A stretch of DNA of 64,000 bases from Lycocorax pyrrhopterus obiensis (Eukaryota; Chordata; Aves; Passeriformes; Paradisaeidae). Both the position numbers and the translations under genes were made by a program. Shown one piece after another: positions 46,717 through 57,400 of the stretch. Below the pieces are notes generated by a model, which worked only from the letters and a program-made list of their open reading frames with translations, was not told the origin of the DNA and did no database searches. The first letter of the stretch is position 1. The number at the start of each line of letters is the position of its first letter. The stretch is from the NCBI GenBank assembly GCA_014706295.1, contig JACSVZ010000038.1, positions 2,604,001-2,668,000 of the forward strand. The letters run 5' to 3'.

Positions 46717-47160
46717 ACAGAATCACAAAATCCCAGAAAGGTTTGGGTTGGGAGAGACCTCAAAGCCCATCCAGTTCCACCCCATGCCATGGGCAGGGAC
46801 ACCTTCCACTGTCCCAGGCTGCTCCAAGCCCCGTCCAGCCTGGCCTTGGGCACTGCCAGGGATCCAGGGGCAGCCCCAGCTGCTCTGGGCACCCTGTGCC
46901 AGGGCCTCCTCACCCTCCCAGGGAACAATTCCTTCCCAATATCCCATCCAGCCCTGCCCTCTGGCAGTGGGAAGCCATTCCCTGTGTCCTGTCCCTCCAG
47001 CCCTTGTCCCCAGTCCCTCTCCAGCTCTCCTGGAGTCCCTTCAGGCCCTGGCAGGGGCTCTGAGCTCTCCCTGGAGCCTTCTCCTCTCCAGGTGAGCACC
47101 CCCAGCTCTCCCAGCCTGGCTCCAGAGCAGAGGGACTCCAGCCCTGGAGCAGCTCCATGG
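46717..47160 (-). mobile_element. CR1 LINE 3' end, type A, about 440 bases
   Basis: On the + strand runs from CACAGAATCACAAAATCCCA to CAGCCCTGGAGCAGCTCCATGG. The reverse strand encodes the SWRGTGDKGWRDRTQG and KARLDGAW frames of CR1 ORF2. Confidence 0.93.
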
Positions 47161-48064
47161 CCCTTTGGACACGATCTCTCTTTGGTGACTTGGATTTATG
47201 GTATTTTTTCCAGCACTGTGGGTGTTTTAGGGCAGCAGATCCGTGAGCAAGGATGGGGCAGTTGGGGTGCAAAGATTCCCCTGGGATCTCCATCTCACCT
47301 GGGGCAGCTCCTGGGCGATGCCCAGAGGCAGGAAACGCATTCCCAGGTGCCCCAAGGTGCCTCTGACCCTTCCCTGGGCACCTGGCTCACCTCCACAGCT
47401 GCTGGGGTGCCCTTGGATGAGTCCCAGGGCTGCTGAGCCGTGTCCTTCCCACCCCAGCTTCCCTCTGTTCCTCCCCTTCCCCTTCCTCTCCCTCCACTCG
47501 TGTCCATCCTGGCTGCTCCGTGCTCACAGAGCCAGGGTGTGTGACCGTGTGTGGGGTGACGCCGTGGCCGGGGGTTTGTGCCCTGAGTGGAGCAAATCCC
47601 GCTGATGGGAGCTTCTCCTGAGGCACCTGCCCTCGGCCAAGCGTTGGGGTTTTGCAGCGCTGGCCCAGGGCTTTGGCTGCCAAATTGTAGCTCCTTAGGA
47701 ATACGAAGGGAGGGAAGGGTGGGCTGGCAGGGAATGTAGGACAGATGCCAGACATTGAAAGAGGGCAGTCTGCTTTTTCCTGGCTTCATCCCAGAAATCC
47801 CTGAGTTCCTAAAACACCTGCAGGCTGAAAACAGGGAGATTTTTTGCTGGTGCCTTTCAAGCCAGCGGCTGCAGCTTGGGGAAGGTGCAAGATTTTATTT
47901 TCCAGGAGACATCGGACAGAGCTGGCATGGGCACCTTCAGAGGTGCTTCCAGAGCCTTGGGATGCTCTTTGCTGCTTTGGTGGGAGAATGGAACCTCACT
48001 TCACCTTGGCAGCCACAGGAGCTACCTGGAGGTACAGGAGACCTTTCAGGTTTTCCCAGGGGTT

Positions 48065-48288
48065 ACAGAATCCCAGAATCCCAGACTGGTTTGGGTTGGA
48101 AGGGACCTTAAAGCTCATCCTGTTCCACCCCTGCCATGGGCAGGGACACCTTCCACTGTCCCAGGTTGCTCCAAGCCCCGTCCAGCCTGGCCTTGGACAC
48201 TGCCAGGGATCCAGGGGCAGCCACAGCTGCTCTGGGCACCCTGTGCCAGGGCCTCCCCACCCTCACAGGGAACAATTCCTTCCTGAAA
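48065..48288 (-). mobile_element. CR1 LINE 3' end, type A
   Basis: On the + strand CAGAATCCCAGAATCCCAGA, keeping two tandem units of the CR1 3'-terminal octamer, through GGAACAATTCCTTCC. Confidence 0.93.
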
Positions 48289-48604
48289 TAGAAAGGGTTG
48301 GTTTGCTGTGACCCCATTTGTGGTCCCAAAGGGGCCAAGGAGGGGATCTGGGACCTGGCCACGCTCCGGACGAGTGGCTCATCCTCGGCAGCCGCTGTTG
48401 GAGCTCTCAGGGGTTTGGCCCCTCTCCAAGGTCTCTGCCGTGCTGGTGGCACCACAGGGTGCAGCAGCTCGTGCCAGGGGTTTGTCCTTGTCCAGGGGAT
48501 GTGTTACCCTCACCCTCAGCCTTTGCCACCCGTGCCACTCGCTGTCTCCTCTCCCTCCTTCCTCAGGGAGACCGGGCAGGGATTTACTTTTATTTCTCAG
48601 GAAT

Positions 48605-48815
48605 TCTGGCACAGAATCCCAGAATGGGTGAGGTTGGAAGGACCACAGTGGCTCATCTGGCCCCACCTCCCTGCTCAGGCAGGGACACCCCCAAGCACAG
48701 GGCACGGGGTTGTGTCCAGACTGTTGTGGCGTAACTCAGGAGCGTATCTGCAGGGGCGTTCAAGGGAGGGAGACTCAACAACCTGAGGAAAATTTCCCTG
48801 GGCTTCCAGGCCCCC
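48605..48815 (-). mobile_element. CR1 LINE 3' end, divergent subfamily
   Basis: CACAGAATCCCAGAATGGGT then GGTTGTGTCCAGACTGTTGT and GGGAGGGAGACTCAACAACC on the + strand. The GTGTCCAGAC and GGGAGACTC blocks belong to a CR1 subfamily different from types A and B. The far boundary is uncertain. Confidence 0.75.
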
Positions 48816-49204
48816 CAGCTCCCTGCAGAGCCCTCTGAGCTTCCTCTCCAGGCATATCCTGGCCTGGGAATGCTGCTCTGCTGTCGGTGGGGTGGTGGCA
48901 GGACCAAGGGCTCTGTGAAAGGTCAGGGTGACCCAGGGTGACCCAGGCCCCCCAAAGCCCATCCTGCGTGGGGCAGGGTGGGTGTGAGGGTTGGGACCCC
49001 CCCGCCTTGGCTTCCCCTCTGCCTCTGAGGCTCCTGGGGCTCCTTGTGGGCTCCCGAAGGGACCACTTGTCCAAGGATGTCCAAGGCTGCTGATCCTGCT
49101 CGTGTCTTCTCCCCGACCCTTGGGGAGCTTTAAAACCACCCGTGACAGCAAAATGACTCAAAGGAGCGTTTCTGCCTCCTGCCTCGCCGGGGTTCGCAGG
49201 GATT

Positions 49205-49530
49205 GCAGATGAATTGCTTTGGAAAAACACATTAGCAAAGCAAAAGTTTATTCTAGGAAGTAGGAGGTGGGAGAATTGGCAGTAATTCTCCCTAGTATCC
49301 AAGGTATTATTAGAGGCTTATCCCTGCTCTGCACAGTAATCACATTGGAAATTTTTGATTAGAAAACAAAATCTAAATGAGAATTATGAATATTCATTAG
49401 GTGTGGAGATTAATATGCATAATTATGCAAATTAGACAGCAATTAAACACCAATTCTCTGGGGAAATGATTAACACAAAGGCACAGAAATAGAAGGATGT
49501 AATTTGAAAGAAGTTTCTGGTTAAATGAAC
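49205..49530. promoter_or_regulatory. AT-rich, POU/homeodomain-motif-dense island in intron 3, candidate enhancer
   Basis: The most AT-rich unique block in the gene, about 1.8 kb before exon 4. It holds the palindrome ATGAATATTCAT (49386-49397), ATGCAT (49415-49420), a perfect octamer ATGCAAAT (49425-49432) overlapping AAATTAG, plus TTTTTGATTAG, GATTAACAC and CAATTAAACACC. No repeat family and no coding frame is visible. The setting, in the intron of a B-lineage regulator, makes Oct-type factors attractive binders, but that is inference. Confidence 0.45.
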
Positions 49531-50200
49531 AGTGAGGGGAGCGGAGGAGACAAATCCGAGGCATGTTTGCCATAATAATCAGCTTTGCCAAGCGAAATGG
49601 GAGTGAGCCCTGGCCCCTGCCCCCATGTCCTTGCTGCCACTCAGCTCCCTGCTCCCAAAAGGGCATCCTGGGGCACCTGGAAGTGCCATCCCTGCTGGAA
49701 GAACCAGCACAGGACGGGTCCCCAGAGAGCCACGGGGCCCTGGTGCTGCCGCAGGGAGGTTCTGGTGTCGCTCCCTGGCCGCCGTGGCCGTGACCCCTGG
49801 TGTGGGGCTGGCGGCTGTCCATGGGTTGGGAAGTGTCCATGGCTGGTGCCATCCTCACTCTTGGCCTTCTGCAGATGTGGGATTTCTCCCTGTCCAGCCC
49901 AGCAGAGCTCACAGGGTTTGTGCAGCACCTCCAGAGATGATGGATGCTCCTATCCTGCCCAGCCCCTCTCAAAACCTTGGATTTACCCCCTTTGAGCACC
50001 GACTGCTGCTCACCAGCCCCTGGTCAGCTCCTGGGGCAGGAGATGGAGCAGCACAGTCAGAGATTCTGCAGCTGAGTCAGGTCAAGGCTGTTTTCCAGAG
50101 AAGGTTCCTTCCGTGTGGTTGTGGTATCAGCTGGAACTGTGGGAGCTGTGCTGATGCAACATCCCAGGGTTTTGTGTCATGGTGGACATTCCCATCCCAC

Positions 50201-50516
50201 TGAAGGGGCTCCAGGACAGCTGGAGAGGGACTGGGGACAAGGGATGGAGGGACAGGACACAGGGAATGGCTTCCACTGCCAGAGGGCAGGGTTAGATGGG
50301 ATATTGGGAAGGAATTGTTCCCTGGGAGGGTGGGGAGGCCCTGGCACAGGGTGCCCAGAGCAGCTGTGGCTGCCCCTGGATCCCTGGCAGTGCCCAAGGC
50401 CAGGCTGGACGGGGCTTGGAGCAGCCTGGGACAGTGGAAGGTGTCCCTGCCCATGGCAGGAGGTGGAATGAGCTGAGTAAGGTCCTTTCCAGCCCAAACC
50501 ATTCCAGGATTCTCTG
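50201..50516 (+). mobile_element. CR1 LINE 3' end, type A
   Basis: Starts AAGGGGCTCCAGGACAGCTG and ends CCAAACCATTCCAGGATTCTC. It is the last CR1 before exons 4 and 5, in the sense orientation. Confidence 0.93.
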
Positions 50517-51281
50517 GCTCCCCCGGGTGCCTCGTGCAGCCCAGGAGGTGCCGCCCGCGTGGCCTTGGCAGGGGATGAAAGGAGCCGATTTCCCACCGCA
50601 GCCTGTGCAGAAACATCGCAAATCCTCCTCCCCGCTCCTCTGCTGGTCTGGGTTGGAGCCCTTTTTGCCGAGGATGTTCCTGGGAGGGCTAAAGCGGAGA
50701 AGGCTGGGAGCGTGCTGGGCTGGCCCCACTTCCTCAGGGGGACCTCGGGGGGCTGCAGGAGCACCCCTGGACAGGTGATTCTGGAATGTTGGACCCCCAG
50801 CACTTCCCACCTGAGGATTTCGCCTCTGGGTGCTCTTTCTCTGTGCTCAGGTGCAATGCTGAACAGAGTTTGGTCATGATCTTGCAGCACCATGGGCAAA
50901 ATTCAAGTCCTGCTTGAGCATCCAAATGGATGCGATGTGTTTTTGGTTTATAGTTCAGTCCCTTTCACCGTGGGTGAAGGAGGTTCGTGGGTGCTCTCTG
51001 GAGTAAAGGAGTTAAAATTCTTGTTTCTCCTCTTCCCACTGTCCCATGTTTTGAACCATTTCCAGGCTGTGGTGGGATTTGCTTTGAAGTTTGTGGAACA
51101 ACTCCCAGCGGGAGTGGGAAGGTGAGGAGGCAGAGGGGAGGCTCGGTCACGCCAAGTGGAAGTGGTTTATTAATGAAAATATTGTTTTGTTTGTAGAAGG
51201 AAGAGTTAATTTTACGAGAACACCTTTGAGGCTTTGCTGATAAAGCAAAGAGTAACCTTTGTTCTTCCTGTTTTTCGGTAG

Positions 51282-51355
51282 GCTTGGATGAAAGGCCGGG
51301 ATCAGGTTCCTGGGGAACGGGAGATCAAAACAGCTCCACGTTTGACCAAGGAAGG
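51282..51355 (+). CDS. TCF3: TCF3 exon 4
   Basis: Two bases complete Gly50, then codons 51-74. Translation LDERPGSGSWGTGDQNS (51-67) then STFDQGR matches the E2A region that reads LEDRPSSGSWGSGDQ in mammals. The acceptor is CTTCCTGTTTTTCGGTAG and the donor AGG/GTAAGG. The exon starts in phase 1 and ends in phase 0. It belongs to the Ser/Gly-rich, probably disordered linker after AD1. Confidence 0.97.
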
Positions 51356-52029
51356 GTAAGGACAAAGCACAAACACCAAGCTCCAACCAAAGCAAACGGG
51401 GGCTTTCCCAGGCCTTTCAGAGCATTGGGCCTAACCCTGCAACTGCTTTTCTTGCCCCATTTTGGACGTGGGTTCTGGGAAGTCTGTAGGGTTTCCTCCA
51501 TCCCCATCTCCCCAGGCTTTGCTGCCTTGAGGTCCCCTTGAGATTTCTCCTCCAGAAACCTCTCCCAGACCCGCCCTAGGATGGGCACCTGTGGCTCAGG
51601 CATCTCCCTCCCTGCACCCGGTGCTGGCGTGGGAAGGGGGGGCTCAGGGGGTGGGACAGGTCCCCAGAGGAGACACGGGTGGGTGGGTTGAGGGACCTGA
51701 GTGGATTGAAGGATCTCATCTGATGGCAAAGCTTCCTGGGCACCCACCCCACAAAAGTTTGGGAACCTGAGGAGGGAATCCCTGCAGTCCACCACCTTGT
51801 CTGGCCACGGCACCCTTGGTGGGGATGGAGAACTTGGGAAGGGTTTTGCAGGGAAGGAGCTGGGGCTGCAACACCTCATGACTGGGGCCTGAGTATGGGA
51901 AGAGAGAAACGCCACAAACTTCATGGAAATGGGGTTATTTTTGTTTTAATGGGTTTGTGTGATTCGTTTTTGCAACGGCACCTTTCCCTCCCCTCCGGTC
52001 AGCGGCGGAGCTGGGGCTGTGGTGTCAAC

Positions 52030-52100
52030 TCTCATTTGTATATTTAGAATTTATGTATTTATATAAATATATCTAAAAATATACATTTATATTTATCCAG
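52030..52100. repeat. AT-rich low-complexity pocket in intron 4
   Basis: About 70 bases made almost only of A and T, with overlapping ATATTTA/TATATAAATATA words, inside a GC-rich intron. Confidence 0.8.
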
Positions 52101-52195
52101 CCTTTTCCTCGCCCCTTCACCCCCCTAGTTCAGAGAGGGGCTGCCTGGCTCTTGCCTGGTGGGTGCCAAACTGCCTGAGAGCTGCCAGGACATGG

Positions 52196-52240
52196 TGCCA
52201 TGTCCCCTCCTGCCATGTCCCCTCCTGCCATGTCCCCTCC
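52196..52240. repeat. 15-bp tandem repeat, three identical copies
   Basis: TGCCATGTCCCCTCC repeated at 52196, 52211 and 52226 without mismatch, about 190 bases before exon 5. Confidence 0.97.
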
Positions 52241-52428
52241 CAACACCACGGCCTCTGCACTGCCCAGCTCTCCCTTGGCATGAGGATAAAATCCTTCCCA
52301 TGTCCTTTTTACAAGAAGCCTTTGGCTTTGCCCCTTCCTGGGAGAGGCTGGGCCCTGGCAGCCTCATGTTTCGGGACTGGGCTCAGCGTCCCCACGCTCC
52401 CTGTAACCGTCCCCTGTTGTCCCAGCAG

Positions 52429-52522
52429 AGCTATGGCGAAGGCCCCCACTACGGCGAGCACCGGGAGCTGCCATCCCACAACAGCATCTCCTCGTCACCG
52501 TTCCTGGGAGCTGGACTCGTGG
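52429..52522 (+). CDS. TCF3: TCF3 exon 5
   Basis: Codons 75-105 plus the first base of codon 106. Translation SYGEGPHYGEHRELPSHN (75-92) then SISSSPFLGAGLV, a Ser-rich segment matching the E2A block that ends SSSTFLGPGLGG in mammals. The acceptor is a tandem CAGCAG. If the upstream AG is used, the exon starts at 52426 and adds one Gln in frame. I chose 52429 because the resulting Ser start is closer to the family, but both may be used. The donor is TGG/GTGAGT. Phase goes from 0 to 1. Confidence 0.94.
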
Positions 52523-52690
52523 GTGAGTGCCTGCAGCTGCCTGGCAGTCCCCAGGGCAGGGCACGCGTGGCACTGGCTGGCCCGTGCTGGGGGGAGCGTT
52601 GGGACAGCGTTGCTGCTGCCTGTGCTGGAGCTGCTCCAGGTGTTCTCCAAGCTGTGGTCCAGGGGGGTGGTGTCCAGAGGGTTCCATCCG

Positions 52691-52718
52691 TGCCAGCTGT
52701 GCCAGCTGTGCCAGCTAT
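52691..52718. repeat. 9-bp tandem repeat, three copies
   Basis: TGCCAGCTG repeated three times with the last base changed in the third. Two copies contain the E-box CAGCTG. Confidence 0.9.
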
Positions 52719-54020
52719 TCTGTGTGTGTGGTTATTCCCCTGCTTTGTGGTGGCACCCCGAGGCAGTAGCAGGGATCGATGCCCGCCGGGATGGGCTGAG
52801 TGTGCTCCTGGGAGCTGGGAATCAGGGGTGGGAGAGATGCTCGTTGTTAAGGGTTTATTAAGGACTTGGGATGACCCTGCTTGAGTGGGGAGGTGGCTCC
52901 AGCTGACCCCACTGTGGTCACTTCCAACCAGCCCCGCTGGGTGACTGTGACTTGCAAGGGGCTGCTGGCTGTGTCACCTCCCAGAGCGCTGAGGGTGCTC
53001 CCTTTGCTGCAGTGGGGTTTGGAGGGGCCTCTTCCCATATCCTGCCAGGCTCCAGCAGCCTTGCCTGGCTCCTCCATCCCCAGCTCCAGGCAGGCAGCGT
53101 GAGGAGCTCACAGGGACTGCCTGGGGACGGTGATCTTGCGTGACCGGATGCGTGTGACCATTCACCCAGTCACCTCTGCCAGCCTGGGGGTGGGACGAGA
53201 GATTAAGAGCAGAAAATATTCCTCCTGGAGGGCTTAGAGAGCTCTAATGGCATTAGGTCAGGAATTGGGGTTAGTCCTCCCCACCTTTGCCCACGCAGGG
53301 GTGGTTAAAGCGCTCCAGCCCACGCGGGAGGAGCGGGGCCGGGGCAGGGCTCACTCACGGTCGGAAGGGAGGGGTAAGAAGAGGGAATCGTGTTTGAAAC
53401 AAAATCCCCCCAACACCAAATCCCCCCCTATGGACCTGGTGGCAAAGGGGAGGAGCAGAGCAAGGTCGTGCTGGGACAGGAGCAGCCACACCTTGGCCCC
53501 TCCTGGCCTGGCTCAGGGCTCGGGGCTCGCTGTGAGCTCTGCTCCCCCCTTGTGCTGTTGGGGACAATGTTTGGGTGTCCCTTGGGGATCCTGTGCAGGG
53601 GAGGAGCCTTTCCAAGCAGCTCCCCCTGTCCCTCTGCAGGGGAGGATCTTCCTTCTCCTTCTGTGCCCCAGGAGGATGTCAGTGGAGCACGGAGAAGGTT
53701 TTGGGTGGGACAGGGGAGCCTTGCTGCAGCCCAGCGGGGTTTGGAGGGGACGTGCGTGGGGGAGCCCAGCCCAGCCCAGCCCAGCCCACACCTGGGGCCA
53801 AGGCAGCCTTGAGAGTTTCCAGCTGAGAAGGAGCTGCCCGGGGAGGAGCACGGAGGTTTCCCCTTTGATGTGTGCAGGGAAGACGCCTTTGGCTCCCTCT
53901 CAAAGCCGGGGCTCCCGGTCCCTGGCAGCCACCGCAGCTCTCCCTGCAAGCCCAGCCAGTCCCCGGCACGTGGAGCCCCCGTGGGTGATTCCCAGCGGCT
54001 CTGGAGCTGAGGGTGAGCGG

Positions 54021-54095
54021 TGGCCCCATGGCCAGCAGGACAGTGGCCACACTCTGGCCCCATGGCCAGCAGGACAGTGGCCACACTCTGGCCCC
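54021..54095. repeat. 34-bp perfect tandem duplication
   Basis: The unit starting CATGGCCAGCAGGACAGTGG occurs at 54027 and again at 54061, identical over the full 34 bases and a few flanking bases. Confidence 0.97.
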
Positions 54096-54292
54096 AGGCT
54101 CGAGGGGCTGTGTCTCCCCGGGGGGGTCAGGGGCAGCACCAGGAGCTCCACCACTGAAATAGGGAACAGCCAGGGGGGAAAGGGGTTCCTCACATTTCCA
54201 AGTCCCTTTTGTTCCTAAAATTGAAAGTGGTTTAAGTAGAAAGCATCAATTCTGGGAGCAAGTTCCAAAATACATAAATCAGTTTTCATTGT

Positions 54293-54537
54293 AGAATCAA
54301 CGGATCATGGAGTGGTTTGGGTGGGAAGGGACCTCAAAGCCCATCCAGTGCCACCCCTGCCATGGCAGGGACACCTTCCACTGTCTCAGGCTGCTTCAAG
54401 CCCCGTCCAGCCTGGCCTTGGACACTGCCAGGGATCCAGGGGCAGCCACAGCTGCTCTGGGCACCCTGTGCCAGGGCCTGCCCACCCTCTCAGTCAAGGA
54501 TTCCTTCCCAATATCCCATCTAACCCTGCCTCTTTGC
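54293..54537 (-). mobile_element. CR1 LINE 3' end, type A
   Basis: On the + strand GATCATGGAGTGGTTTGGGT through TTCCTTCCCAATATCCCATC. It is the first CR1 after exons 4 and 5 and is opposite in orientation to the one before them (50201-50516). Confidence 0.92.
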
Positions 54538-56429
54538 TCATGGGCTGGAAAGGAAGGACTTGGGGAAGAGCAGGGGTGGGATTTTCTCTTCCTCTTTTCC
54601 AAGCTGCTTCTGAAAACTTTGAGAGTGGCAAAATGCAAAGGGAAAGTACGTGAAAATAAAATCATGCTTCTGTAAAAGCAGAGGAAAAATGGGAGGGAAA
54701 GGAGAGTTTTGGAGATGTGTCCCCTTGGCTGCCAGGCCCTGGTTGCCAGCAAGGTGCCCCTCAGGGCGGGAAGTTCATGTTAATGGGGTGGTTGAGTGGA
54801 ACCAGGGAATTTTAAAATTTGAGGAGGTGGAGGGAGCAGATGGGGATGAACGTGTTGTGGTAGCTGATGGATGAAAGGTGTGTGAGACATCTGAGCCCTT
54901 CTCCAAGATCAGAATTTTCATCTCTTTCCCACTCGACCTCTATTTCTTCAAGGAGGATCAGGAGCTGCGGGAAGAGCCATGTTGGGAGCAGCGTGGATGC
55001 TCTGTGGTGGCAGTGGTGGGTTGGGCCAGGAGAGGGGGAGGCTGAGCTGAAGGGGCCCCCCAAAGTCAGCGTTGGCTTCCTGCGCTGAGGCTCTGAGCAG
55101 TCAGGGTGGTGATGGCTCCTCCTGGGACCCCCATCCTCTGGATTCTGTGTTCCTGGAGTCCGTGCATGTCCCAGGGCCAGGCTGCAGCCCCCGTCCTCTG
55201 CGGATGGGCTTTGGGGACAGCGGCACCTTCCCACAGCAGAGGGACACCGCAGGCTGGCAGCACTTGGTGCACAAATGGAGCAAATGTGATTTTTTGCCTC
55301 AGTTTTCCACATGGAAAAGGAGGCTCTGCTCTGACCAGTCTTTGGTGGGCTGAGGAGCTCCTGCCAGCCTGAGCTTTGAAGCAGTGGTCACATCCCTTCC
55401 AGGGCAGAGACCTCCCCTGTCCCTGCAGGCTGGTGGCATTTTGGGGCCCTGGAGATCCCGAGGGGGATCCCGGGTGCAGCCAGTGCTCCCCTTCCTGCAC
55501 TCAGAGTGATCTGGCAGGAGCAGGGAGCAAGGAGAGAGACAGGGAAGCTGCAGGGTGGAGTGGCCCTTTGGGTAAGGGAGCAGTGGAATGTGTCCATCCA
55601 GATCTCTGCCCGGCGTGTCCCTGTGCTGGGAGCTGCTGTCACAAACTCCATGAGCAGCAAACTCCGTGGGAAAGGCAGGGCTGGAGGGATTTGCCTGGCC
55701 CAGGAGAGAAGGAAAGCAGGTCTGAGTTTGGGGGGAGCAGGACACTGCCAGCACATCCCTGAAATTCCCGCCAGGCTGCATCCCTGCCTCCTGTTCCTGT
55801 CCTGACCCTTTGGTGTCACCCCAGCCCGAGCCCTCCTCCCCTGCCCAGGGTCCCCCTCCCTAACCCGAGTCTCTGTCCCAGGGGCAGTGAGGAAGGGGCT
55901 GCTCAGCCCCTGGGGTGGAGCTGGGCAAGTACAAAGCTCTGATTTTAGCAGGAACAGCAGCCAGAAGGATGGTCACTGCTCCTCACCCCAGTGCAGCCAA
56001 GTCTCAGGGTGGTGACCTTGTGGCTCTCAGGGTGCACACCTCATCCAAAAGCAGTTTGAAGGGAAAAGCACTGCACTGATTTCTGTTCAGCGGTTGAGTT
56101 TGGGCTCTTGGATGTTCTTTGGATGAACAAAGCTTGGCTTTGGGAGGCACCTGCAGCACGGAGCCCAGAGGGGCTGCACTGGCACAGCACCTGGGGGGTG
56201 CTGCCCCCACCCAGGGCTCCCCCAGGGCAGTGGGGGATGCCCCTCCTACTCTCATTAAGGGGACAGTGTGAGGGGAATCTTCAGTCACTTCCCTCTGCCA
56301 CAGCTTCAGCTCCACAGGTGATGGGGAAAAGCAGAGCTCTCTGCAGGACTGACTGGGCAGGGAGCTCTGGGCTGTGTTGCACTGGATGGAATAACCTAAA
56401 TTTGTCAAAAGTATAAGACAATAAATTAG

Positions 56430-56864
56430 AAAGTGTCCAAAGGAGGGACACGGAGCTGGGGAAGGGTCTGAGGAGCGGCTGAGGGCACTTGGCTCGTTCA
56501 GCTGGAGCAGAGGAGACTGAGGGGAGGCTCCTCGGGGGCTGCAGCTCCTCCCGAGGGGAGGCGGAGGGGCAGGGGCTGAGCTCTGCTCTGGGCCAGGGAC
56601 AGGAGCCCAGGGAACGGCTGGAGCTGTGTCAGGCCTTGGGATGGATCTCAGGGAAAGGTTCTTCCCCCCGAGGGTGCTGGGGCACTGCCCAGGCTCCCCA
56701 GGGAATGGTCCCGGCCCCAAGGCTGCCAGAGCTCCAGGAGCGTTTGGACAGCGCTCTCAGGGATGCCCAGGGTGGGATTGTTGGGGTGTCTGTGCAGGGC
56801 CAGGGGCTGGACTGATGATCCCTGTGGGTCCCTTCCAGCTCAGGATATTCCAGGATTGCATGAT
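56430..56864 (+). mobile_element. CR1 LINE, type B, about 435 bases
   Basis: Starts AAGTGTCCAAAGGAGGGACA, contains the whole type B core and ends CAGCTCAGGATATTCCAGG plus ATTGCATGATTG. Over their shared length it is close to the copy at 30225. Confidence 0.93.
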
Positions 56865-57261
56865 TGTAAATCCCTGCATGGAAACACCATCAGTGCTCTG
56901 AATGAGAAGCATCCCTGGCTGCCAGGGGGGGGTCTTTGAACCAGGTGAGCAGGTGCAGAACCAATGTCTGAGCCCTCCATCGCTCCCTGCTCCAAGTTTT
57001 CCAGCTTTGAGCCTTTGGTGCTGCTCCTGGAGGACAGGCAATGTCCTGGGGAGTTCTGAGCTTCCCAGCCTGGGGTGGGGAGAGGTGACGGGAGCATCCC
57101 TGGCTGTCCTGGGGTGGTGCCGGGACACAGCGCGGTGACAAACCCGCTCGTCCCAGAGGGTCAGGAGGGTGAGGAGGGCTTTTCTGTCTGTTTGAAGTCA
57201 CCAATTTCACAATTTACCATTCATCTTCAGCAGGGACAGGCGGGGAAGGGGGTGGTTAAAC

Positions 57262-57400
57262 AGCGAGGAAACTGATAAGCCATAACAGATTTCTTTCTAG
57301 TAATTATTTCAGTAATTAGCTGCCTTTCAGAGCAGCGTTCCTAATCGGGTGGGTATTGTCAGCGCCTGTAGATTGGGGTCTTCCTGGACAATGGGTTTAA
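57262..57400. promoter_or_regulatory. AT-rich block in intron 5, candidate regulatory element
   Basis: Contains CTGATAAGCC (a GATA site), TAGTAATTATTTCAG, GTAATTAGCTGCC and TTTAATCAGG in unique sequence. Function inferred from motif content only. Confidence 0.3.

Larger units (their letters stand above)
16981..51281 (+). other. TCF3: TCF3 intron 3 (34.3 kb)
   Basis: By far the longest intron in view, running from GTACTG to TTTTTCGGTAG. It holds most of the CR1 copies in the window in both orientations, several simple repeats and a series of AT-rich, CR1-free islands listed separately. Long stretches without CR1 (about 26.0-28.2, 31.0-32.5 and 35.8-39.8 kb) contain no frame with recognisable protein similarity. 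I found no nested gene. Confidence 0.9.
51356..52428 (+). other. TCF3: TCF3 intron 4 (1.07 kb)
   Basis: Short intron from GTAAGG to the CAGCAG acceptor. It contains no mobile element, a very AT-rich pocket at about 52030-52100 (ATATAAATATATC-type sequence) and a three-copy tandem repeat. Confidence 0.93.

Noticed and set aside
53247..54218. A 323-codon + frame in intron 5
   Set aside because: It includes a perfect 34-bp tandem duplication and low-complexity CCCAG repeats, overlaps other frames and matches nothing I recognise.
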